Shown here piece after piece: positions 1 through 5,717 of a stretch of DNA of 8,116 nt (positions are counted from its first letter, which is position 1; each line of letters opens with the position of its first letter). Where the stretch lies: NCBI GenBank assembly GCA_000432135.1, contig HF990612.1, positions 1 through 8,116 of the forward strand, written 5' to 3'. Origin of the DNA: Firmicutes bacterium CAG:124 (GTDB lineage: Bacteria; Bacillota; Clostridia; Oscillospirales; Oscillospiraceae). The position numbers were made by a program, and so were the translations under genes. The notes under the pieces are model-generated. The model worked only from the letters and a program-made list of their open reading frames with translations, had not been told where the DNA came from and did not search any database.

Positions 1-2
1 GA

Positions 3-62
3 CGCCGCAGCGGAGGCTCCAGAAAGCCGTCGGGTGAGGGCCAGCCGCCGAAAGCCGAATAA
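3..62 (+). CDS. Possible 3' end of a plus-strand gene (partial)
   Basis: The frame beginning at position 3 is open from the window edge to a TAA stop at 60-62 and gives about 19 residues ending in PPKAE. The tail is hydrophilic and rich in G, S, R, K and P, as disordered C-terminal tails often are. The stop lies about 10 nt before a GC-rich hairpin, which suits the end of a convergent gene. The fragment is too short to name. A second frame also closes early (TGA at 35-37), and a third stays open into the next gene's antisense strand, so the choice of frame is weak. It could equally be non-coding. Confidence 0.3.
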   Translation, partial: RRSGGSRKPSGEGQPPKAE

Positions 63-71
63 CAGACAAGC

Positions 72-106
72 CCCCGGCCAGCCGCTTTACAAGCGGACGG
101 CCGGGG
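72..106. terminator. Bidirectional intrinsic terminator hairpin
   Basis: The arms are CCCCGGCC (72-79) plus CCGCTT (82-87), pairing with AAGCGG (91-96) plus GGCCGGGG (99-106). A 2x2 internal mismatch (80-81 against 97-98) and a three-base loop (TAC) complete the stem. On the minus strand the hairpin starts 24 nt after the stop of the histidine phosphatase gene and is followed by a moderately U-rich stretch (positions 71 down to 59). On the plus strand it is followed by ATATTTTGG. Neither U-tract is ideal, so termination efficiency is uncertain, but the stem is strong and the position between convergent transcription units fits. Confidence 0.7.
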
Positions 107-130
107 ATATTTTGGTTCTGCAGAGCCGGT

Positions 131-838
131 TCAGCCCTGAAACGGCTCTGCGTAGGATGCGTAATAGGATACTGGTTCTCCGCCGATCAGAAGGTGCGAG
201 GTATCGCCCATCATCTGGCAGCGGAAGTATGCAATGCCGGGCTGGCGCTCCTCCGTGTTCAGAACCGTTACGGACGTCGGGGCGAGGAATGCCCCGTGCA
301 GCACGGCAAACGGGCTGACGTTCCACAGGTGAGACAGCAGAACAGCCGTGATGCCGAAGTGGCAGAAGCAGACGATGGTTTTTTCACAGGTCTCGCGGCA
401 GGTATAATATCCGCCGTGCCGGGTGTAGCCGTATGACGCGAGCAGCGCGTCCAGTCCGGCGGTCACGCGGTCGTATTCGGCCTTGACGTTCGTACCCTGT
501 AAGAGCGGCGCGGCCTCCCAGCCGGTGGGCTGCAGCAGCTCCGGCTGCGCCGTCCAATCGGCGGGCATCAGATCCCAGCAGAGGCGCGTTCCGCCGGCCC
601 CGTCCGGCACCTTGCCCAGAAATTCATGCAGCCAATCCATGATCTCTGCCGTCTTTCCGTGCGCTTTGAGCGTAAAGGACGCAGTATCCCGCGCACGGCC
701 AAGCGGGGAAACGTAGAAATCATCGACATGCCAGTCCTTTGTGCGGGCTGCCAACAGCTTTGCCTCGCGCCAGCCCTTTTCGGTGAGCGAATCGTGCTCG
801 TAATCGGGTTCGCCGTGGCGGATGAAAATAAGACGCAT
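131..838 (-). CDS. Histidine phosphatase superfamily protein (phosphoglycerate mutase-like)
   Basis: This 235-aa cytosolic protein has the features of the histidine phosphatase (PGAM-like) superfamily, which moves phosphate through a phosphohistidine. The N-terminal strand leads straight into RHGEP (residues 7-11), with H8 the expected phosphorylated residue and R7 a phosphate ligand. SPLGRA (44-49) supplies the second arginine, R48. E72 in HEFLG is a candidate proton donor, and H160 in CHFG is the second catalytic histidine. No signal peptide or membrane segment is seen. The start is supported by AAAGGAG upstream (about 846-852). It lies 15 nt after the pyrophosphatase gene and is the last gene of the minus-strand operon, before the hairpin at 72-106. 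The residues between about 75 and 155 are not typical of phosphoglycerate mutase proper, so the substrate cannot be assigned; a small phosphorylated metabolite is likely. The family is sure, the function is open. Confidence 0.9.
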   Translation of the reverse strand: MRLIFIRHGEPDYEHDSLTEKGWREAKLLAARTKDWHVDDFYVSPLGRARDTASFTLKAHGKTAEIMDWLHEFLGKVPDGAGGTRLCWDLMPADWTAQPELLQPTGWEAAPLLQGTNVKAEYDRVTAGLDALLASYGYTRHGGYYTCRETCEKTIVCFCHFGITAVLLSHLWNVSPFAVLHGAFLAPTSVTVLNTEERQPGIAYFRCQMMGDTSHLLIGGEPVSYYASYAEPFQG

Positions 839-853
839 AAAAAAACTCCTTTG

Positions 854-2476
854 TTATCCCCACAGGGCGGTCAGCATTGGGATGACCTGCTTTTTCCGGG
901 ACACAACGCCCGGCAGGAAGCAGGTGTGATCCTTGAGCTGGACACCGAAGGCCTGCGTGATGATATCCTCGTCGCCGAGATACAGAAGGTGCGTGCCCTC
1001 CAGCAGCACGTCCGTCAGCATGAGGATCATGAGCGTATAGCCGCGCTCCGCCATCGTCTTCTGCATGACGGCCAGGAACTCGTCCTTGCGCTGCATCATG
1101 CGCTCGGAGTCGACGCAGGTGATCTGGCTGACGCCGAAATCGTGATCGGCGATATGGAAATCCTTGAAATCCGTGAACAGCAGCGTGTCGGCGGGCTTGT
1201 CGTCAGAGATGGACGCAGAGAAGATGGTCTTGCCCAGCTCGTCGAGCGAGATATTGGCGATGCGCGCCATGCGGTCGGCCATGCGGCGGTCGACGGCGGT
1301 GGACGTCGGGGATTTGAACATGACCGTGTCGGCGACGATGGCCGCCGCGATCAGACCGGCCAGCTTTGCGGGCGGCATGAGGCCGCGCTCCTGATACATT
1401 TCGGAGATGATCGTCGCGGTCGAGCCGACCGGCTCGTTCCGGAAGTAAATGGGGCCGCCGGTCTGGATATCGGCCAGCCGGTGGTGGTCGATGATCTCGA
1501 CGATCTCCGCCTGTTCAAGACCCGGGACGGACTGCGCCGCCTCGTTATGATCGACCAGCACAACGCGCTTGCGGCGCGGTTTGATCAGATGATAGCGGGA
1601 GAGCGTGCCGACGACCTTGTCGTTTTCATCGAGGATCGGGTAGCTGCGGTGGCGGCTTTTGAGCACGACCTCGCGCACGTCGTCCACGAAATCGGTCAGG
1701 TGGAACGCCTCAAGATCCTCCGTGCGGCACACGCGCGCGACCTCAATGGCATAATAGACCATGCGGGCGGCCTTGTACGCGTCGAAGGGCGTGGCGATGA
1801 TGCAGGTGTTTGTCTGCATCTGCCGCAGCTGCTCCGGCAGCTCGGCCTGGCACACGATCAGGCAGCTGACCTGCTGCTCGACAGCGCGGCGCGCCATTTC
1901 CGGCTGTTCGCCGACGATGACGATGGCGTCCGGGCCTTTAAAGAGCAGGTTTTCATTGTTCTGCGGCAGGGCGATGGACACCTCGCCGCTGATGGTGTCG
2001 GTCAGATAGCCGGACTCGTTCAGGATCTTGCCGTCCAGAACGCTCAGGAGATTAAAAACCGGGATCCTGTCGACGCGGGAATCGGAAAGCGTGCGCATAT
2101 CATAGCTTGCGATCTCGCTGGGTGAGAGCATCCCGTACAGCTCGCCGTTTTCGTTCGTCACGGGAATAGCGGGGATGGATTTTGCCTTGTTGGTCTGCAG
2201 TGCCGCCCAGGCCCGGCTGACGGTGACCGCGCCGGACAGGGCCGGGGGCGTGTCATAGTCCAGATCGCGCACCTGCGTGCGCATGGTCTGGATGCGCACA
2301 GGCGGCTCGAAGCCGAAGCGGTCGAGCACGAGCCGCGTCTCATCGGAGATATGCCCCAGACGCGCGGGAACAAATTCCCGATCGCCCAGCGCGTTTCGCA
2401 GCGCGGCATAGGCCATGGCGGAAACAATGGAATCGGTATCGGGATTGCGGTGGCCGGTGACATAGATGGGTTCCAT
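854..2476 (-). CDS. ppaC: Manganese-dependent family II inorganic pyrophosphatase with CBS-DRTGG-CBS regulatory insert
   Basis: This 540-aa enzyme hydrolyses pyrophosphate to two phosphates in the cytosol and so pulls biosynthetic reactions forward. The DHH-type catalytic part opens with GHRNPDTDSI (residues 8-17; H9, D13 and D15 are metal ligands). It resumes after an insert with DHNE (309-312), the DHH motif (330-332) and VADTVMFKSPT (381-391). The DHHA2 domain ends with the substrate-binding SRKKQ (526-530). The roughly 235-residue insert fits a first CBS domain (about 65-125), a DRTGG domain (about 135-248) and a second CBS domain (about 250-298). Characterised clostridial relatives of this architecture and length bind adenine nucleotides there (AMP inhibits, diadenosine polyphosphates activate). 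The start is taken at 2476, not at the longer in-frame ATG at 2572. TAAGGAGG lies 6 nt upstream, the family motif begins at residue 8, and the longer form would overlap the upstream gene. The symbol is by family. Confidence 0.95.
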   Translation of the reverse strand: MEPIYVTGHRNPDTDSIVSAMAYAALRNALGDREFVPARLGHISDETRLVLDRFGFEPPVRIQTMRTQVRDLDYDTPPALSGAVTVSRAWAALQTNKAKSIPAIPVTNENGELYGMLSPSEIASYDMRTLSDSRVDRIPVFNLLSVLDGKILNESGYLTDTISGEVSIALPQNNENLLFKGPDAIVIVGEQPEMARRAVEQQVSCLIVCQAELPEQLRQMQTNTCIIATPFDAYKAARMVYYAIEVARVCRTEDLEAFHLTDFVDDVREVVLKSRHRSYPILDENDKVVGTLSRYHLIKPRRKRVVLVDHNEAAQSVPGLEQAEIVEIIDHHRLADIQTGGPIYFRNEPVGSTATIISEMYQERGLMPPAKLAGLIAAAIVADTVMFKSPTSTAVDRRMADRMARIANISLDELGKTIFSASISDDKPADTLLFTDFKDFHIADHDFGVSQITCVDSERMMQRKDEFLAVMQKTMAERGYTLMILMLTDVLLEGTHLLYLGDEDIITQAFGVQLKDHTCFLPGVVSRKKQVIPMLTALWG

Positions 2477-2482
2477 GAGAAG

Positions 2483-2490
2483 CCTCCTTA
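2483..2490 (-). promoter_or_regulatory. Shine-Dalgarno site sharing the upstream stop codon
   Basis: Read on the minus strand this is TAAGGAGG: the TAA stop of the upstream 250-aa gene forms the first three bases of the ribosome binding site for the pyrophosphatase, 6 nt before its ATG. It decides the pyrophosphatase start and suggests that ribosomes finishing the first gene can reinitiate on the second. Confidence 0.85.
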
Positions 2491-3240
2491 TGCGCGGGGA
2501 AACTCGATCCCCTGATGATGCAGAATGAAGCGGACGGGATAATAGCGGTCCAGATAGTGCCTGCAATACCATTCATAGGTTGCATCCGGCAGGTGCACCA
2601 GCTCCGGCGCCTGCGTGCGGAAGAGCTTGAAGGTCGTCTCGTCGCCGGAAAGCAGCGCCGCGATCAGCTCCATCTCGCCCTCCTGCTCCAGCCGGTACAG
2701 GCATTTGTCCATAATGGCCGCGCACGCCTGCTCATCCTCGCCTGCCAGCAGCTCCATATTGCCGAGCCAGGCAAGAAAATCGTCCAGCTTCAGCTCGGTG
2801 CGGGCCGCCGCGTGGGACAGCTTGGCAAATTCCGGCTCGGAGCGGCGCTTTAAAATGTCGATCAGATATGTCAGCAGAGCATCGTCCAGACACACGCTGT
2901 CGAGGAAAATTTCGAAGATATCGCGCGTTTCGGTCCTGACCGGCTCCTGCGGCGCTTCCTCCGCCGGCTCCTGCGGCTGGGAGGCTGCGGCAAGCTGCGC
3001 GATAGCCGTGTTCAGCTCAGCCGGGTCGAAGCTGTCATATTCCTCCTGCGGAATTTCCGTCCCGTCAGCCGCGGCGCAGGCTTTGACGAAGGCGGGAATG
3101 CCCAGCTTCGTGATCTCGGCCTGCAATTGCAGCGCCTTTTTCAGATCCTCCTGCTCCGTGAGCACAATGCCCGCAGGCGCCTTGCGCGTGCCCTCGCAGA
3201 TCTCGGATACGTATTGCAGATAGTAAGGAATGAGAGACAT
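2488..3240 (-). CDS. Unrecognised 250-aa cytosolic protein with two putative domains and an acidic linker
   Basis: I do not recognise a family. The protein starts MSLIPYYLQY, has no signal peptide or clear membrane helix, and looks helical and acidic. Residues 1-82 form one compact segment. Residues 84-100 form a linker rich in Q, E, P and A containing a repeated QEP. Residues about 103-240 form a second, probably all-helical segment with aromatic-rich ends (TYEWYCRHYLDRYYP, 221-235). The start at 3240 is chosen over longer in-frame starts because AGGAGG lies 6 nt upstream and a near-consensus promoter lies just beyond. The longer version would run through that promoter. It is the first gene of the operon, 11 nt before the pyrophosphatase. 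The position suggests a housekeeping or regulatory partner of phosphate metabolism, but this is only context. That the gene is real is well supported; the function is unknown. Confidence 0.85.
   Translation of the reverse strand: MSLIPYYLQYVSEICEGTRKAPAGIVLTEQEDLKKALQLQAEITKLGIPAFVKACAAADGTEIPQEEYDSFDPAELNTAIAQLAAASQPQEPAEEAPQEPVRTETRDIFEIFLDSVCLDDALLTYLIDILKRRSEPEFAKLSHAAARTELKLDDFLAWLGNMELLAGEDEQACAAIMDKCLYRLEQEGEMELIAALLSGDETTFKLFRTQAPELVHLPDATYEWYCRHYLDRYYPVRFILHHQGIEFPRA
2940..2977. repeat. Pair of 14-bp direct repeats encoding the acidic linker
   Basis: CCGGCTCCTGCGGC occurs at 2940-2953 and again at 2964-2977. Read on the coding (minus) strand, the two copies encode the PQEP-type elements of the Q/E/P/A-rich linker of the 250-aa protein. 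Such a short repeat could expand or contract by slippage and alter linker length, but nothing suggests a role beyond that. Confidence 0.8.
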
Positions 3241-3246
3241 AAACGT

Positions 3247-3252
3247 CCTCCT
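3247..3252 (-). promoter_or_regulatory. Shine-Dalgarno site of the 250-aa protein gene
   Basis: Perfect AGGAGG on the minus strand, 6 nt before the ATG at 3240. It selects this start over the much longer in-frame extension that reaches to 3780 and would cross the divergent promoter region. Confidence 0.9.
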
Positions 3253-3264
3253 GTTTTTTCTTTC

Positions 3265-3293
3265 AGTGTAGCACGGGGAACGGAAAATGTCAA
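3265..3293 (-). promoter_or_regulatory. Sigma-70/SigA-type promoter of the leftward operon
   Basis: On the minus strand, TTGACA (3288-3293) is the -35 box and TACACT (3265-3270) the -10 box, separated by exactly 17 bp. The expected transcript start is near 3258, giving a leader of only about 18 nt that contains little more than the ribosome binding site. The sequence farther upstream (3294-3415) is A/T-rich and could act as an UP-like element. No operator palindrome is seen over this promoter, which fits constitutive expression. Confidence 0.8.
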
Positions 3294-3415
3294 AAGCTTG
3301 GTGCGCGCTTCTGAAAAACAGCAAAAGATTTTTGTTTCCATGGAATACACAGCAAAACAGGAACACCGTTCGGCTGCTGCAAATTTTTGTTTGATGTGCT
3401 GAATTATTTTGTGGA
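3294..3415. other. AT-rich divergent intergenic spacer
   Basis: No open reading frame with a ribosome binding site is seen here. It holds two copies of ACAGCAAAA (3318-3326 and 3349-3357, 31 bp or about three helical turns apart) and a 10-bp palindrome TTCCATGGAA (3336-3345) between them. These could be regulator sites on the same DNA face, but short A-rich repeats are expected by chance in such a spacer. Confidence 0.4.
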
Positions 3416-3444
3416 TTGACAGATGTTTTTATCAGAATTATAAT
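3416..3444 (+). promoter_or_regulatory. Full-consensus sigma-70/SigA promoter of the TetR-led operon
   Basis: TTGACA (3416-3421) and TATAAT (3439-3444) match the consensus at all twelve positions with the optimal 17-bp spacer. Transcription should begin near 3451, giving a leader of about 33 nt. A promoter this strong in front of a regulator gene normally needs repression, and an inverted repeat begins inside the -10 box (see 3442-3473). Confidence 0.92.
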
Positions 3445-3473
3445 ATGACGTGAACAGTCATTCACGTCATATT
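3442..3473. promoter_or_regulatory. Putative TetR operator: perfect 13-bp inverted repeat
   Basis: AATATGACGTGAA (3442-3454) and TTCACGTCATATT (3461-3473) are exact reverse complements around a 6-bp spacer, CAGTCA. The element covers the last three bases of the -10 box and the predicted transcript start. A bound repressor would therefore block RNA polymerase. Most of the left arm lies upstream of the predicted start, so the mRNA would not contain the whole hairpin; this favours a DNA operator over an RNA structure. The gene immediately downstream is a TetR-type regulator, the obvious ligand. The 32-bp length is long for one TetR dimer and could accommodate two, as in QacR-type operators (inference). 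Confidence 0.88.
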
Positions 3474-3477
3474 GAGG
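3474..3477 (+). promoter_or_regulatory. Weak Shine-Dalgarno site of the TetR gene
   Basis: GAGG ends 6 nt before the ATG at 3484. It is shorter than the AGGAGG seen elsewhere in the window, suggesting lower translation of the regulator than of the enzymes. An in-frame TTG at 3472 is rejected as start because it lies inside the inverted repeat and would put this site within the coding region. Confidence 0.7.
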
Positions 3478-3483
3478 TGTTTT

Positions 3484-4191
3484 ATGTATCGGAAGCTGGA
3501 CGAAGCGGCGCTGGGCACGATTCTGGAGGCGGGCATTGCGGAATTTGCCCGCTGCGGCTTTCAGCCCGCGTCGGTCGCGTCGGTCGCGAAGAATGCGGGT
3601 GTAAGCGTCGGCGTGATTTATAAATACTTTGGAGACAAGGACGCGTTCTTCCTCGCCTGCGTGCGGCATTCGCTTGAGCTGCTGGACGCGACCTTGCAGG
3701 AGGCCGCCGCGGGCGGCGGGCCGCTGGAGGTGCGGATGCAGAGGCTCATTCTTGCACTCATCCGCCAGTCGCGCAGCCACGCGAGCTATAACGCGATGTA
3801 CAACGAGATCACCTCCGGCAGCTGCCGGAAGTATGCCGGGGCGCTTGCCCGCGAGATCGAATCGCGCACGGCGGCGCTTTATACGCGCCTGTTTGACGGC
3901 GCGCAGCAGGGCGGCCAGCTTACAGAGCGGATCGAGCCGCAGCTGTTTGCGTTTTTCTTTGACAATCTGCTGATGATGCTGCAGTTTTCCTACAGCTGCG
4001 AATATTATCAGGAGCGGATGCGGATCTTCTGCGGCGAGGCCGCTTTGGAGGATACAAAAATGGCCGACAGGCTGACGCGCTTTTTGCTGGGCGCGATGAA
4101 AGGAGACGTATGCAGTATCTCATCGCTTACGACTTCGGAACGACCGGAGTCAAGACCTGCCTGTTCGGAGCCGAACAGGATATCCGGCTGA
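3484..4191 (+). CDS. TetR/AcrR-family transcriptional regulator
   Basis: This 235-aa protein is expected to bind DNA as a dimer and release it on binding a small ligand. The N-terminal helix-turn-helix domain spans about residues 8-55. AKNAGVSVGVIYKYFGDKDAFF (from residue 35) matches the TetR signature, in which the recognition helix is followed by an aromatic YxYF and a K/D pair. The rest (about 60-208) is a helical ligand-binding and dimerisation domain with no family-specific ligand motif that I recognise; FFFDNLLMMLQF (157-168) is a likely dimer or pocket helix. It is the first gene of the operon behind a consensus promoter and a perfect inverted repeat, so autorepression is likely. Oddly, the last 27 residues (209-235) are read out of frame through the start of the kinase gene, an 82-nt overlap. 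They are S/R/P-rich and unlike the rest, so the ancestral protein probably ended near GAMKGD. Confidence 0.93.
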   Translation: MYRKLDEAALGTILEAGIAEFARCGFQPASVASVAKNAGVSVGVIYKYFGDKDAFFLACVRHSLELLDATLQEAAAGGGPLEVRMQRLILALIRQSRSHASYNAMYNEITSGSCRKYAGALAREIESRTAALYTRLFDGAQQGGQLTERIEPQLFAFFFDNLLMMLQFSYSCEYYQERMRIFCGEAALEDTKMADRLTRFLLGAMKGDVCSISSLTTSERPESRPACSEPNRISG

Positions 4192-5714
4192 TCGCGAGCG
4201 CATACGCGGGCTATGGGCTTTACATTCTGCCGGACGGCGGCGCGGAGCAGGACGCGGACGAATGGTGGGACGCCATGTGCCGCACGACGAAGACCGTGTT
4301 CGAAAAGACCGACGTAACGCCTGCACAGGTGACCGGCATTTCGTTCTGCTCCCAGATGCAGGGCATGGTGCTTGTGGACGAGTATGGCCGCGCGATGCGC
4401 CGCCCGATGAGCTATATGGATCAGCGGGCTTCGGCAGAATTCAAAGCCTGCCAGACGCACGGGCCGTGCGTTTCCGGTGTGAACATCGGGATGCTGCTGC
4501 GCTCTTTGCGCGCGACGCACGCCGCGTCCACAAGCGTCAAGGACCCGCTCTGGAAATACAAATGGGTGCAGGCGCACGAGCCGGAGATCTTCCAAGAAGC
4601 CCACAAATGGCTGGACGTGAAGGAATCTCTGATCGCGCGGGCGACCGGCGAATTTGTCATGACGCGCGACTCGGCCTATTCGACGTTCCTTTACGACACG
4701 CGGCCCGGTCATGAGGGCTGGAACGAAGGGCTTTGCCGGATGTACGGCGTCGAGACGCGCCATCTGGCGAAGATCATTGAATGCACCGACGTGGCGGGGC
4801 TTCTGACGGAGCAGGCCGCGCGGGAGCTCGGCCTCTGTCCCGGCACAAGGGTCTACGGAGGCGGCGGGGACGCGACGCTCATCGGCGTGGGCGCGGGCTG
4901 CACTGCCGTCGGCAGTACGCATATCTATTCCGGCACGTCCGGCTGGGTCGGAACGGTGATGGACCATCAGGCGGTCGATCTCGTGTCGATGATCGCGGGC
5001 ATTGTCGGCGTGGAAAAGGGAAAATACAATTATTTTGCCGAAATGGAGACGGCAGGCAAGTGCTTCGAATGGGTCAAGGATCATCTGGTGCTGGATGAGG
5101 TCAATATCTATCTGTCCAAGACCGACGTGGCCGAGAGCCAGGAAAGCGTCTACGAGAGTTTGTATGATTATATGTCTGACACCGTTGCGCAGGTCGCGCC
5201 TGGCTCCGGCGGCGTGATCTTTACCCCGTGGCTGCATGGCAACCGCTGTCCGTTTGAAGACCCGGCGGCAGCCGGGATATTCTTCAACATTCAGCTGGAG
5301 ACAGGCAAGGCGCAGATGCTGCGGGCGGTTCTCGAGGGCATCTGCTTCCACCAGCGCTGGATGCTCGAATGCGAGGAACGGAAAACAAAGACGGCCCCGG
5401 TCATCCGGTTCGTCGGCGGCGGGGCGCTTTCAAAGGTGACGTGTCAGATGCTGGCCGACATTACAGGCCGGACGGTCGAGACAGTTGAAAACACGAAGGA
5501 CGTCGGGGCTATCGGCGCGGCGATGCTGGCGGCGGTCGGAAGCGGGCTGTTTCCGGATCTGACGCAGGCTGCTTCGCACGTGAAGGTCAACGGGCGCTAC
5601 ACGCCGAACACGGCCTTAAAGCCGGTCTATGACCGCAATTACCGCGTATTCCGGCAGCTGTACGCGTCGAATAAGAAGAATTTTGCACTGCTGAACAGAC
5701 TGAAGGAGGGATAA
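4110..5714 (+). CDS. FGGY-family carbohydrate kinase
   Basis: This 534-aa cytosolic enzyme should transfer phosphate from ATP to a sugar or polyol, as xylulokinase, ribulokinase and glycerol kinase do. The first actin-like domain begins with DFGTTGVK (residues 8-15, phosphate binding). SQMQGMV (81-87) and MDQRA (103-107) correspond to sugar-binding segments. The second domain contains GGGGD (250-254), where D254 is the expected catalytic base, SGTSGWV (274-280) and GGGALSK (436-442) for nucleotide binding, and DVGAIGAAMLA (464-474) near the end. Length is normal to slightly long for the family. The start is fixed by the DFGTTG motif near the N terminus and by AAAGGAG just upstream. It lies inside the 3' end of the TetR gene, implying coupled translation. 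An aldolase follows 3 nt later, so the product is probably a ketose phosphate. The exact sugar cannot be assigned; XylB-like is a label of resemblance only. Confidence 0.95.
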   Translation: MQYLIAYDFGTTGVKTCLFGAEQDIRLIASAYAGYGLYILPDGGAEQDADEWWDAMCRTTKTVFEKTDVTPAQVTGISFCSQMQGMVLVDEYGRAMRRPMSYMDQRASAEFKACQTHGPCVSGVNIGMLLRSLRATHAASTSVKDPLWKYKWVQAHEPEIFQEAHKWLDVKESLIARATGEFVMTRDSAYSTFLYDTRPGHEGWNEGLCRMYGVETRHLAKIIECTDVAGLLTEQAARELGLCPGTRVYGGGGDATLIGVGAGCTAVGSTHIYSGTSGWVGTVMDHQAVDLVSMIAGIVGVEKGKYNYFAEMETAGKCFEWVKDHLVLDEVNIYLSKTDVAESQESVYESLYDYMSDTVAQVAPGSGGVIFTPWLHGNRCPFEDPAAAGIFFNIQLETGKAQMLRAVLEGICFHQRWMLECEERKTKTAPVIRFVGGGALSKVTCQMLADITGRTVETVENTKDVGAIGAAMLAAVGSGLFPDLTQAASHVKVNGRYTPNTALKPVYDRNYRVFRQLYASNKKNFALLNRLKEG

Positions 5715-5717
5715 GCA

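Noticed and set aside
626..2125. 499-codon open frame on the plus strand
   Set aside because: It lies opposite the pyrophosphatase gene and within the histidine phosphatase antisense. The protein is rich in D, R, H, G and V, as expected from reverse reading of GC-rich codons; it has no ribosome binding site and no family motif.
2477..2572. Longer start for the pyrophosphatase (adds 32 residues)
   Set aside because: The added residues lack family similarity and overlap the upstream gene, whereas the ATG at 2476 has TAAGGAGG at ideal spacing and puts the GHRNPDTDS motif at residue 8.
3336..3345. 10-bp palindrome TTCCATGGAA
   Set aside because: It is short, does not extend beyond 10 bp, is not positioned over either promoter, and is expected by chance at this length.
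3568..3588. 9-bp tandem duplication GCGTCGGTC in the TetR gene
   Set aside because: It encodes ASVASVA, which aligns to the normal helix-turn-helix spacing of TetR proteins without an insertion. It is a codon coincidence rather than a functional repeat.
3241..3780. 180-residue N-terminal extension of the 250-aa protein
   Set aside because: It would run antisense through the TetR gene start and across both promoters. A perfect AGGAGG precedes the ATG at 3240.
4008..5351. 447-codon open frame on the minus strand
   Set aside because: It is antisense to the FGGY kinase and the TetR end. The composition is R/H/A-rich with no recognisable motif. The kinase on the other strand has complete catalytic motifs.
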